DNA of 64,000 bases from Streptomyces clavifer (GTDB lineage Bacteria; Actinomycetota; Actinomycetes; Streptomycetales; Streptomycetaceae): assembly GCA_014651175.1 (NCBI GenBank), contig BMWJ01000005.1, positions 310,001 to 374,000 on the forward strand, given 5' to 3'. The stretch's first letter is position 1. The number at the start of each line of letters is the position of its first letter. The position numbers were made by a program, and so were the translations under genes. Positions 35,210-42,655 of the stretch are shown here, piece by piece. The notes under the pieces are model-generated. The model searched no databases and was not told the DNA's origin. It saw nothing but the letters and a program-made list of their open reading frames with translations.

Positions 35210-35968
35210 ATGACCACCGACCAGAACAGCCGGTTCCGCGACCGCACCATCGTCGTGACGGGAGCGGGGTCCGGAATCGGACGGGCCACGGCCCTTCGGA
35301 TCGCCCGGGAGGGCGGCACGGTGGTCGCCACCGACGTGGACGCGGGGAGCCTGGACCGTCTGGCGTCCGAAGCGGGCGGTCCCCCCGTCCGCACCGTGGC
35401 CGGGGACATCACCGACGCCGCCGTCATCGCCGCCGTCGTCGCCGCGGCCGGCGGGCCGGTGGCCGGGCTGGCCAACGTCGCCGGCATCATGGACGGCTTC
35501 CTGCCCCCTGCCGAGGTCGACGACGCCACGTGGGACCGGGTGATGGCCGTCAACCTCACCGCGCCGATGCGACTGACCCGGGCGCTCCTCCCGGGCATGA
35601 TCGCCGCCGGGGAAGGAGCGATAGTCAACGTCGTCTCCGAAGCGGCCCTGCGTGGTTCTGCCGCGGGTGCGGCCTACACGGCGTCGAAGCACGCGCTGGT
35701 CGGCTACACGAAGAACGTGGCGTTCTTCCACGGGGCGCAGGGGATCCGCGCGAACGCCGTGGCCCCCGGCCCCGTGATCACGAACATCGAGGGGGCGATG
35801 GCATCGGAATTCGCCGCTGCCCGGGTGGGCCCCGTGATGCGGGCGACCCTGCCGGCCCCCGCCCTGCCGGGCCGCCTCGCGGCAGCCATCACCTGGCTCC
35901 TCAGCGAGGACTCCGCCAACGTCAACGGAGCCGTCCTGCCCAGTGACGGTGGCTGGTCCGCCGTCTGA
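35210..35968 (+). CDS. Short-chain dehydrogenase/reductase (FabG-like)
   Basis: 252 residues; the ATG has AAGGAG six bases upstream. Motifs: TGAGSGIG for NAD(P), GDITD, NVAG, catalytic Ser in VNVVSEAAL, YTASKHALVGYTK with the Tyr and Lys, and the terminal NGAVLPSDGGWSAV typical of classical SDRs. The Asp after the second strand (ATDVDAG) favours NAD over NADP. A MarR gene follows within 53 bases and a MarR-type palindrome separates them, so the SDR may be one of its targets. The substrate is unknown. Confidence 0.88.
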   Translation: MTTDQNSRFRDRTIVVTGAGSGIGRATALRIAREGGTVVATDVDAGSLDRLASEAGGPPVRTVAGDITDAAVIAAVVAAAGGPVAGLANVAGIMDGFLPPAEVDDATWDRVMAVNLTAPMRLTRALLPGMIAAGEGAIVNVVSEAALRGSAAGAAYTASKHALVGYTKNVAFFHGAQGIRANAVAPGPVITNIEGAMASEFAAARVGPVMRATLPAPALPGRLAAAITWLLSEDSANVNGAVLPSDGGWSAV

Positions 35969-35983
35969 TGCGGCGCATTTTCG

Positions 35984-36000
35984 TTGCTTGAGTCAGGCAA
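35984..36000. promoter_or_regulatory. MarR-type operator candidate
   Basis: TTGCTTGA-G-TCAGGCAA is an inverted repeat with 8-base arms and one mismatch, 20 bases before the MarR start. The TTGC...GCAA form is usual for MarR-family sites. Confidence 0.5.
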
Positions 36001-36020
36001 GTAATCGCTAGGGTGAAGGC

Positions 36021-36524
36021 ATGCCAAAGCCTGCGCCCGCTCCGGAGGCCCCCGCGACGTACGTCGGTGAGATCGCCGGAGCTCTCGACCGCATCGCCTA
36101 CCTGGCAGGCCGGGCCCGGCAGCACGACCGTCTGATGGCACTGGCCGGTGTCCCGCTCGACCGCGCCGCCGCCGCCCTGCTGCGGCAGCTCGCGGAGGGG
36201 GAGCCGCTGCGGCCGGGGGAGCTGGCGGCCCGGATGTCGGTGGAGGCCTCGCACGTCACGCGGCAGGTGCAGCACCTGCGCAAGGCCGGTCTCGTCACGC
36301 GTGTGCCGGATCCGGACGACCGTCGCGCCCGGCTCATCGAGCTCACGGCGGCCGGCCGGAAGGCCGTCGACCGCATCCGGGAGGCGAGTCGCCGGGGTAT
36401 GAGCATGGCGCTGCAGGACTGGGCGCCCGAGGACCTCGAGCGGCTCGCCACCCTCTTCCACCGCATGGTCGACGACTTCGTCGCGCACGCCGACGACGCC
36501 GTGGAGCTCCCGCCACCCACCTGA
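36021..36524 (+). CDS. MarR-family transcriptional regulator
   Basis: 167 residues. Winged helix-turn-helix: LDRAAAALLRQLAEGEPLRPGELAARM, then recognition helix VEASHVTRQVQHLRKAGLVTRVPD and wing PDDRRARLIELTAAGRKAVDRI. The long N-terminal and C-terminal helices form the dimer interface. It lies just downstream of the SDR gene on the same strand. The inverted repeat just before its start suggests autoregulation. The ligand is unknown. Confidence 0.88.
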   Translation: MPKPAPAPEAPATYVGEIAGALDRIAYLAGRARQHDRLMALAGVPLDRAAAALLRQLAEGEPLRPGELAARMSVEASHVTRQVQHLRKAGLVTRVPDPDDRRARLIELTAAGRKAVDRIREASRRGMSMALQDWAPEDLERLATLFHRMVDDFVAHADDAVELPPPT

Positions 36525-36628
36525 CCGCAGTCCCCTCGGCCGACCGCGGGCAGGTGATCCCTCCGCGGCCCCGGATGCGCCGGCACCCGGCGGGAACCGG
36601 CCCCGGGCCCGACACGAACGGCTCCCGC

Positions 36629-37342
36629 ATGCACATGAGCACCCCTCAGCCCGCCCCGGCACGTGGGGACGGCCAGCACGTCCTCGTCGTCGCCGACGAC
36701 CCCTCGACCGTCGAACTCCTCACGACGACACTCGTGCTGGCCGGGTATCAGGTGCAGTCGGCGGCGAACGGCGCCGACGGGCTGAAGAGGGTCACGGAAC
36801 ATCCGTACGATCTCGTGGTCTTCGACGCCACGATGCCCGACCTGGACGAACTCCAGCGGGGCCGCCGTCTGCCGCCCGCCGACCGGCCGCCCGTCCTCTT
36901 CCTCACCGCGTACGAGTCCCTGCACACCCTCGTGCCCGAACTGGGTCTGGGCGAGGAGGACTACGTCACCAAACCCTTCGGGATCTCCGAGGCGCTGGCC
37001 AGGGTGCACGTGCTCTTACGCGGCAGGCACACGCCCCGGCAGGGCGACACCCCCCACTACCGTGACCTCCTCCTCGACCACGCCACGTGCGAGGCGCGGC
37101 GCGGAGCAAGGCCCCTGGACCTGACGCCCGCCGAGTACCGGCTCGTGTGCCTCCTGCTGGCCCACGCCGAACGCGTGCTCTCCAAGGGGCAGATCAGCCG
37201 CCACGTCTGGGGCGATGTCCGTGCCGACAACGCGATCGAGAAACTCGTCTCCCGGCTCCGGCGGAAGGTCGATGTCGAGGAACCCGCACTGATCCACACC
37301 CGACGGGGCTTCGGCTACTGGCTCGGCTGCTCCAGCCGCTGA
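36629..37342 (+). CDS. Orphan OmpR-type response regulator with a TTA codon
   Basis: 237 residues from the ATG at 36629; the ATG at 36635 is equally possible and neither has a clear ribosome site. The receiver domain shows VVADDPSTVELL, phosphoacceptor Asp in VVFDATMPD, FLTAY and VTKPFG. The winged-helix output domain has LDLTPAEYRLVCLLLAHAERVLSKGQISRHVWG, then IEKLVSRLRRKVD and RGFGYWL. No histidine kinase gene is adjacent. Residue 130 is encoded by TTA (37016-37018), the rare Leu codon read by the bldA tRNA in Streptomyces. A P450 operon begins 155 bases downstream on the same strand and is a plausible target. Confidence 0.88.
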   Translation: MHMSTPQPAPARGDGQHVLVVADDPSTVELLTTTLVLAGYQVQSAANGADGLKRVTEHPYDLVVFDATMPDLDELQRGRRLPPADRPPVLFLTAYESLHTLVPELGLGEEDYVTKPFGISEALARVHVLLRGRHTPRQGDTPHYRDLLLDHATCEARRGARPLDLTPAEYRLVCLLLAHAERVLSKGQISRHVWGDVRADNAIEKLVSRLRRKVDVEEPALIHTRRGFGYWLGCSSR

Positions 37343-37497
37343 TCCCGCTGTCCGCCCCCGCAGTGATGTGCGTCACGTCAGGCTTCTGTCAGGAAACGGG
37401 CCGGGGGGTGTCAGTCCGTTCCGCTGGGATGGGCCCGTCCGACACCCCGCGCACCCGCCCCGAACGCGTCGGACACCCCCCACCGCAGAGGAGAAGC

Positions 37498-38739
37498 ATG
37501 TCCGGCATCCTGGCCCGCCCCGCCGACGGCACGACCCCGCCCGACCGCGCGTACCCGATGACCAGGGACCTGACCTGTCCACTGGCCCCACCCCCCGGGC
37601 TGCACACCGCCCGTGCCGAGAGCCCGGTCGGCAGGGTCCGGATCTGGAACGGCACGACCCCCTGGCTCATCACCCGGCACGCCGACCAGCGAGCCCTGCT
37701 CGTCGACCCCAGGGTCAGCAACGACGACCACGAGCCCGGTTTCCCCTATGTCAACGCCCACCGTGCGGCCATCGCGCACGCCACTCCGCCGCTCATCACC
37801 AACACCGACGCACCCGAGCACACGCGTCTGCGCCGGATGGTCAACGCGCCGTTCCTCGTCAAGCGGATCGAAGCGATGCGGCCCGCGATCCAGAAGATCG
37901 TCGACGACCTGATCGACACCATGCTGGACGGGCCCAAGCCGGCGGACCTGCTCACCGCCCTGGCCCTGCCCGTCCCCTCGCTCGTGATCGCCGAACTGCT
38001 CGGAGTGCCGTACGCGGACCACGACTTCTTCCAGAGCAACAGCAACCTCGTACTCGACAGCGACGCCTCCGCGGACGAGGCGCGTCGTGCGAGCGGTGCC
38101 CTCACCGGCTACCTCGACACCCTCCTCGGCGAGAAGCTCACCGCCCCGGGCGAGGACGTGCTCTCCGGGATGGGCCGCCGGGTCACGGCGGGCGAGATGA
38201 CCCGCACGGAGGCCGTCCACATGGGCGTCGCCATGCTCATCGCCGGGCACGAGACCACCGCCACCATGATCAGCCTCGGCACCCTCGCTCTGCTCCAGCA
38301 CCCCGATCAGCTCGCCCTGCTCCGCGACGACGACGATCCGCGGACGGTCGCCGGAGCGGTGGACGAACTGCTGCGCTACCTGACCATCGTCCAGACCGGT
38401 GTGCGCCGCGTCGCCAAGGAGGACATCAGCATCGGGGACCAGGTCATCCGTGCCGGTGACGGCATCATCTTCGACCTGGCCGCCGCCAACTGGGATCCCG
38501 AAGCCTTTCCCGAGGCCGACCGCCTGGACCTGCGCCGCCCGGCCCGCACGCACCAGGCCTTCGGCTACGGACCCCATCAGTGCCTGGGCCAGTCCCTGGC
38601 CCGGCTGGAGCTCCAGGTCGTCTACGGCACTCTCTACCGGCGCGTCCCCACCCTCACCCTGGCCGCCCCGCTCGATCAGCTGGCCTTCGACCACACCGGC
38701 ACCACCTACGGCGTCCGCTGCCTGCCCGTCACCTGGTAG
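37498..38739 (+). CDS. Cytochrome P450 monooxygenase
   Basis: 413 residues; the ATG has GAGGAG four bases upstream. I-helix oxygen-binding motif AGHETTA (249-255), ExxR in VDELLRYL, and the heme loop FGYGPHQCLGQSLARLE with the axial Cys362. The pattern TDAPEHTRLRRMV is typical of soluble bacterial class I P450s such as the CYP105/107 group. A ferredoxin and a ferredoxin reductase follow in the same operon and would supply electrons from NAD(P)H. The substrate cannot be predicted; a terpenoid, steroid-like or aromatic compound is possible. Confidence 0.93.
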   Translation: MSGILARPADGTTPPDRAYPMTRDLTCPLAPPPGLHTARAESPVGRVRIWNGTTPWLITRHADQRALLVDPRVSNDDHEPGFPYVNAHRAAIAHATPPLITNTDAPEHTRLRRMVNAPFLVKRIEAMRPAIQKIVDDLIDTMLDGPKPADLLTALALPVPSLVIAELLGVPYADHDFFQSNSNLVLDSDASADEARRASGALTGYLDTLLGEKLTAPGEDVLSGMGRRVTAGEMTRTEAVHMGVAMLIAGHETTATMISLGTLALLQHPDQLALLRDDDDPRTVAGAVDELLRYLTIVQTGVRRVAKEDISIGDQVIRAGDGIIFDLAAANWDPEAFPEADRLDLRRPARTHQAFGYGPHQCLGQSLARLELQVVYGTLYRRVPTLTLAAPLDQLAFDHTGTTYGVRCLPVTW

Positions 38740-38798
38740 TCCCGCAGGGGACGAACCCCGTACGCAGCCGACGAACGTACGCACCGAGGAGCATCAGA

Positions 38799-39002
38799 AT
38801 GAGCATGCGTGTGGAACTGGACGAGCCGAAGTGCGTCGCCTCCGGGCAGTGCGTCATGGCGGCCCCCGAGGTGTTCGACCAGCGGGAGGAGGACGGGGTC
38901 GCGATCGTGCTCGACGACGGTCCCGCGCCCGAACTCCACGACGGCGTGCGGGAAGCCGCCGCGATCTGCCCGGCGGCAGCGATCCACCTGGTGGAGCGGT
39001 GA
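38799..39002 (+). CDS. 3Fe-4S-type ferredoxin for the adjacent P450
   Basis: 67 residues; GAGGAG precedes the ATG by eight bases. Cys12, Cys18 and Cys57 are the only cysteines: the first two in CVASGQC and the last in AICPAAAIHLVE. With the middle cysteine absent, this is the three-cysteine [3Fe-4S] pattern usual for P450 ferredoxins in Streptomyces. It lies 59 bases after the P450 gene and overlaps the reductase gene by four bases, so the three act as one electron chain. Confidence 0.92.
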   Translation: MSMRVELDEPKCVASGQCVMAAPEVFDQREEDGVAIVLDDGPAPELHDGVREAAAICPAAAIHLVER

Positions 39003-40183
39003 AGCGGATCGTCGTCGTCGGCGCGTCCGCCGCCGGACTGGCGGCCGCCGAGACCCTGCGCAGGGAAGGGTACGAGGGAGCGGTCACCCTCGTCGGTGAC
39101 GAGCCGCAAGCCCCCTACGACCGTCCGCCGCTCTCCAAACAGGTCCTCTCCGGCACCTGGCCCACCGAGCGGGTGTTCCTGCGCCCGCGGCCCGCCCTCG
39201 ACTCGCTCGGCCTCGACCTGCGCCTCGGCACCGCCGCGACCGGACTCGACCTCGGCTCCCGCGAGGTCCTCCTCGCCGACGGCGGCAGGACCGGCTACGA
39301 GGGGCTGATCGTCGCCACCGGCGTACGCCCGCGCCGGCTGCCCGGCGAGGGGGCGCACGTCCTGCGCACCCTGGACGACGCCGTGGCGCTGCGGGACCGC
39401 CTGCTGCCCGGGCGCCGGCTGGTCGTCGTCGGGGCCGGCTTCCTCGGGGCCGAGGCTGCCGCGGTGGCCCGGAGCCTCGGGGCGGAGGTCACGCTCCTCG
39501 AACCGGCACCCGTGCCCCTCGCCCACGCGGTGGGCGAGAAGGTGGGGCGGGTGCTCTCGGAGGCCCACCGCGACCACGGCGTGGACCTCCGCACCGGGGT
39601 GACCGTCGTCCGTGCCGACGGGAACGGGGTGCGGCTGGCGGACGGCGAGGTGATCGAGGCCGACGACGTGCTGGTCGCCGTCGGCTCCGTACCCAACACC
39701 GACTGGCTCACCGGTAGTGGACTGACCGTCGACGACGGCCTGCTCTGCGACGAGTTCAGCGCCGCCGCACCGGACGTGTACGGCGCGGGTGACGTCGCCC
39801 GCTGGCACAATCCGCTGTTCGGCGTACCGATGCGCGTCGAGCACCGGACCAACGCCGCGGAGCAGGGGATGGCGGCGGCACGCAACCTGCTGAAGCCCCT
39901 GGCCCGCAAGCCGTTCGCGCCGGTGCCCTACTTCTGGTCCGACCAGTACGGGATGAAGGTCCAGGCGCACGGCTGCCTGCGCGGCCACGATGATGTCGCG
40001 GTCGTCGAGGGGGACCTCGCCGGACGGCGGTTCCTCGCCGCCTACCGCACCGGCGACCACCTGGCAGGTGTGCTCGCCGTCGGCATGCCGCCGAAGACGG
40101 TCCGCGCCTGGCGGCAGGCCGTCGCCACCCGCACGACGTGGAGCGACGCGCTGGGGAGCACCGCCTCCGTGTCCAGGGCCTGA
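38999..40183 (+). CDS. NAD(P)H-dependent ferredoxin reductase
   Basis: 394 residues from a GTG that overlaps the ferredoxin stop by four bases. Two dinucleotide-binding motifs: GASAAGLAAAETLRREG for FAD near the N-terminus and VVGAGFLGAEAAAVARSLG for NAD(P)H, plus YDRPPLSKQVL and the second FAD motif DVYGAGDVARW. This is the BphA4/putidaredoxin reductase-type fold. It passes electrons to the ferredoxin encoded just before it and thence to the P450. Confidence 0.92.
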   Translation: MKRIVVVGASAAGLAAAETLRREGYEGAVTLVGDEPQAPYDRPPLSKQVLSGTWPTERVFLRPRPALDSLGLDLRLGTAATGLDLGSREVLLADGGRTGYEGLIVATGVRPRRLPGEGAHVLRTLDDAVALRDRLLPGRRLVVVGAGFLGAEAAAVARSLGAEVTLLEPAPVPLAHAVGEKVGRVLSEAHRDHGVDLRTGVTVVRADGNGVRLADGEVIEADDVLVAVGSVPNTDWLTGSGLTVDDGLLCDEFSAAAPDVYGAGDVARWHNPLFGVPMRVEHRTNAAEQGMAAARNLLKPLARKPFAPVPYFWSDQYGMKVQAHGCLRGHDDVAVVEGDLAGRRFLAAYRTGDHLAGVLAVGMPPKTVRAWRQAVATRTTWSDALGSTASVSRA

Positions 40184-40271
40184 GGCACCGATCCGCACAC
40201 CCCGCACGGCTCGGCCGTCCCCGCGCGGGGCCCGGCAGCCGGCTGAGCCGCCGTCATACAGGAGGATGCTC

Positions 40272-41105
40272 ATGCACGAAGGTACGTACGGCGAGCGCGA
40301 CGTGGTCGTGGTGACCGGAGCGGGAGGGATGGGAGCGGCCGTCGCCCGCAGACTGGGCAGCGGACGGACCCTCGTCCTCGCCGACGCGTCCGGTCCGCAG
40401 CTCGACCGGCTCGTCGAGGCGCTCCGTGCGGAAGGTCACGCCGTGCGGGGGGTGGTCACCGACGTGTCCGACCGATCCGCCGTCGACGAACTCGCCCGCA
40501 CCGCCGCCGGAGAGGGCAGGGTCGCTGCCGTCGTGCACACCGCGGGTGTCTCGCCGGCGACCGCGTCCGCCCGGACGATCCTGGCCGTGAACATGGTGGG
40601 CACCGCCCATGTCATCGAGGCCTTCGAGCAGGTGGCCTCCCGGGGGACCTCGCTGGTCTGCGTCTCCAGCATGGCCGGCCACTACGCCTCGCCGACCCGG
40701 GAGGACGAAGCCCTGCTGGCGTCCGCCCCGGCCGGGGACCTCCTCGCACTCGCCTGCGTCGCCGCCGTCGGCGAGGAGGCGACGACCGCCTACATCCTGT
40801 CCAAGCGCAGCAACCACCTGCGGGTGCAGGCCGCCGCGCTGGCCTGGAACCTGCGCGGTGCCAGGATCAACAGCATCAGCCCCGGGGTCATCTCCACCGC
40901 CATGTCGAAGGCGGAGGCGGAGTCGTCCTCCGGCGCCCACATGCTGCGGATGCTCGAGGACTGCGGTGCCGGGCGGACCGGGACTCCGGCGGAGATCGCC
41001 GACGCTGTCGCCTTCCTCAGCGGGCCCGGAGCCGGTTACATCACCGGCACCGATCTGCTCGTCGACGGGGGCCAGGCCGCCTGGATCCGCTGCCACCGCG
41101 TGTGA
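40272..41105 (+). CDS. Short-chain dehydrogenase of the 3-alpha-hydroxysteroid dehydrogenase type
   Basis: 277 residues; GGAGG precedes the ATG at 40272 by six bases (an in-frame ATG at 40266 overlaps the ribosome site and is less likely). TGAGGMG for NAD(P), HTAGVSP, catalytic Ser in VCVSSMAGHY, then an insertion of about 40 residues before TAYILSKRSNHLRVQ with Tyr and Lys. The late insertion and the INSISPGVIST phrase resemble 3-alpha-HSD/carbonyl reductase SDRs. It follows the P450-ferredoxin-reductase genes by 88 bases and may oxidise or reduce the P450 product. Confidence 0.86.
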   Translation: MHEGTYGERDVVVVTGAGGMGAAVARRLGSGRTLVLADASGPQLDRLVEALRAEGHAVRGVVTDVSDRSAVDELARTAAGEGRVAAVVHTAGVSPATASARTILAVNMVGTAHVIEAFEQVASRGTSLVCVSSMAGHYASPTREDEALLASAPAGDLLALACVAAVGEEATTAYILSKRSNHLRVQAAALAWNLRGARINSISPGVISTAMSKAEAESSSGAHMLRMLEDCGAGRTGTPAEIADAVAFLSGPGAGYITGTDLLVDGGQAAWIRCHRV

Positions 41106-41111
41106 CCGCAC

Positions 41112-41136
41112 GCCCCGGGCACGGCCGGCCCGGGGC
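41112..41136. terminator. Hairpin between convergent SDR and secreted-protein genes
   Basis: GCCCCGGG (41112-41119) and CCCGGGGC (41129-41136) form an 8-bp stem around nine bases. Confidence 0.55.
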
Positions 41137-41174
41137 CCTTCCTCCGCATGCCGACCGCCCCCATGGTGCCGCCC

Positions 41175-42137
41175 TCAGTGTCCGTGGCCGCCCTCCCCGT
41201 GCCCGTACGTGGACTCGGCCTGCTGCGGAGCAGCCGGTGACGCTCCGGCCCGGACGGTGAAGGCCGCCGTGCGGACGGTGCCGTCGTGCTCGAAGTCCAG
41301 GAAGAGGCGGTACGCCGCTGAGCTGGGCGCGGTCGCGGAGAACGAGACGCCGGGGCCCGGCTCGGTGCTGCCGTCACCGGGCTCCCCGTCGGGGTGGACG
41401 TGCAGGTGGGCGAGGTCACCGGCACGTAGGGCGACGAGGTGTCCGTAGGCGCCGAGGTAGGGCCGGAGGTCGGTGACCGGCCGTCCGCCCCTGCTCACGT
41501 GGAAGGTGAGGTCCGCCGCGGCCCCGGGCCGGAGATTGCCGTTCAGGGTCACGGTGTACCCGTCGACCGTCGCGGTGCGGGCCGGCTCGGGGAGTTCCGC
41601 GGGCTCGTAGGTGCCCGCCACGGCGAGATCGGCGCCGAGGGTGAGGTCGGGAGCGTTCCCCGTACCCGGGGTGAAGTCGGCGAAGAGGCGGTAGTCACCG
41701 GCTGCGGGCAGGCTGACGGGGGTGCTCCAGGTGCCGTCGGCGGCACGGGCGGGGTGCAGGTGCCGGTAGGTCGCCAGGTCGCGTGAGGCCAGGATCAGGT
41801 GCAGTTCCTTGCCGTGCTCACGTTGGTACGAGGTGACGGGCCGGCCGGAACCGTCGCGTACGGCGAAGCGCAGCTCGCCCGCCCGTGCCGCCTTCAGCCG
41901 CGGGGTCAGGAGGTCGAGGGTGTAGCCGCCCTCGGACACCTGCAGCCCTCCGGCCACTGATTCCGCGTGGTCACCGCCGCCCTCCTCCCCTTGCCGTTCC
42001 GCGCTGTCCGTGTGGCCGGCGCGGGGTACGGGTCCGGTGCCTCCCATGGGCCCCACCGCGCTGCCGAGGCCGTACGCGGCGCCGAAGGACGCCGCCAGTG
42101 CTGCGGTGAAGGACGTGATCTTCCCGGCGGTGTTCAT
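41175..42137 (-). CDS. Secreted or membrane-anchored protein with His-rich tail, copper-locus associated
   Basis: 320 residues; ATG at 42135-42137 with GGAGG seven bases upstream. The N-terminus is a short hydrophobic helix (about 5-30), a signal or anchor, followed by a polar linker. Two beta-sandwich segments carry HLHPARAADGTWS and AHLHVHPDGEPGDG, and the protein ends in YGHGEGGHGH, a likely metal-binding tail. It is divergent from the HMA protein and copA, with CsoR-type sites between them, so it is probably copper-regulated and may bind copper outside the membrane. The family is common beside actinobacterial copA; its biochemical role is not established. Confidence 0.75.
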   Translation of the reverse strand: MNTAGKITSFTAALAASFGAAYGLGSAVGPMGGTGPVPRAGHTDSAERQGEEGGGDHAESVAGGLQVSEGGYTLDLLTPRLKAARAGELRFAVRDGSGRPVTSYQREHGKELHLILASRDLATYRHLHPARAADGTWSTPVSLPAAGDYRLFADFTPGTGNAPDLTLGADLAVAGTYEPAELPEPARTATVDGYTVTLNGNLRPGAAADLTFHVSRGGRPVTDLRPYLGAYGHLVALRAGDLAHLHVHPDGEPGDGSTEPGPGVSFSATAPSSAAYRLFLDFEHDGTVRTAAFTVRAGASPAAPQQAESTYGHGEGGHGH

Positions 42138-42192
42138 GGCTGCTCCTCCTGGTCCGAGCGGGTCCCGTGGCGGGCCCCCGTCTCCTGAGGTT

Positions 42193-42279
42193 ATACCCCG
42201 GTGGGGTATCTTGGCGTTGTTGCGAAAGATACGGGTGGGGGGTATACCTGAGAGTGGAGCCGGTACCCCTAGGGGGTAT
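42193..42279. promoter_or_regulatory. CsoR-type operator cluster in the copper divergent promoter
   Basis: Three G-tract inverted repeats lie between the divergent genes: ATACCCC-N3-GGGGTAT (42193-42209), TACCCCTAGGGGGTAT (42264-42279), and a weaker ATAC...GGGGGTAT (42229-42245). They are of the same type as the palindrome at 19377-19392. Confidence 0.75.
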
Positions 42280-42300
42280 GTAGATCGGAAGGGTGATCCC

Positions 42301-42576
42301 ATGTACGTGTCCATGCTCGAAGGCACCCGCACGAACGGAGCCGGCAGCGTGGCGACCGCCGACGGGGGCTCCACCGTCACCCTCCGCCGGGTGGCCGGCA
42401 CGACCTGCGGGCACCTCCGGACCGCTGTCGCACAGTCCGCCGGAGCGCTGAACGAGGACGTGTCCGTCGACGTGGCCGGCGGCCTGGTCACCGTCACCAC
42501 CGCCGGAACACCGGACGACGCCGCGGTCGCCGCGGTGGTCGACGACGCCGGCCAGGAGCCGCCCGGCCGCCCCTGA
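42301..42576 (+). CDS. Degenerate heavy-metal-associated (HMA/CopZ-like) domain protein
   Basis: 91 residues. Residues 24-84 show the ferredoxin-like HMA pattern: [28 protein letters not shown] followed by [14 protein letters not shown] and a last helix with [13 protein letters not shown]. The normal MxCxxC copper motif is reduced to TTCGHL, leaving one cysteine (Cys36). It could bind copper only as a dimer or with help from the His, or could be a decayed chaperone. It lies in the copper-controlled operon 79 bases before copA. Confidence 0.72.
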   Translation: MYVSMLEGTRTNGAGSVATADGGSTVTLRRVAGTTCGHLRTAVAQSAGALNEDVSVDVAGGLVTVTTAGTPDDAAVAAVVDDAGQEPPGRP

Positions 42577-42655
42577 GCGGCGCGCACCGCCCCGGCAGCC
42601 GTCGGGACCCGCATGCACGGGTCCCGACCCCACCCGTCCCGACGAGGAGCAGGAA

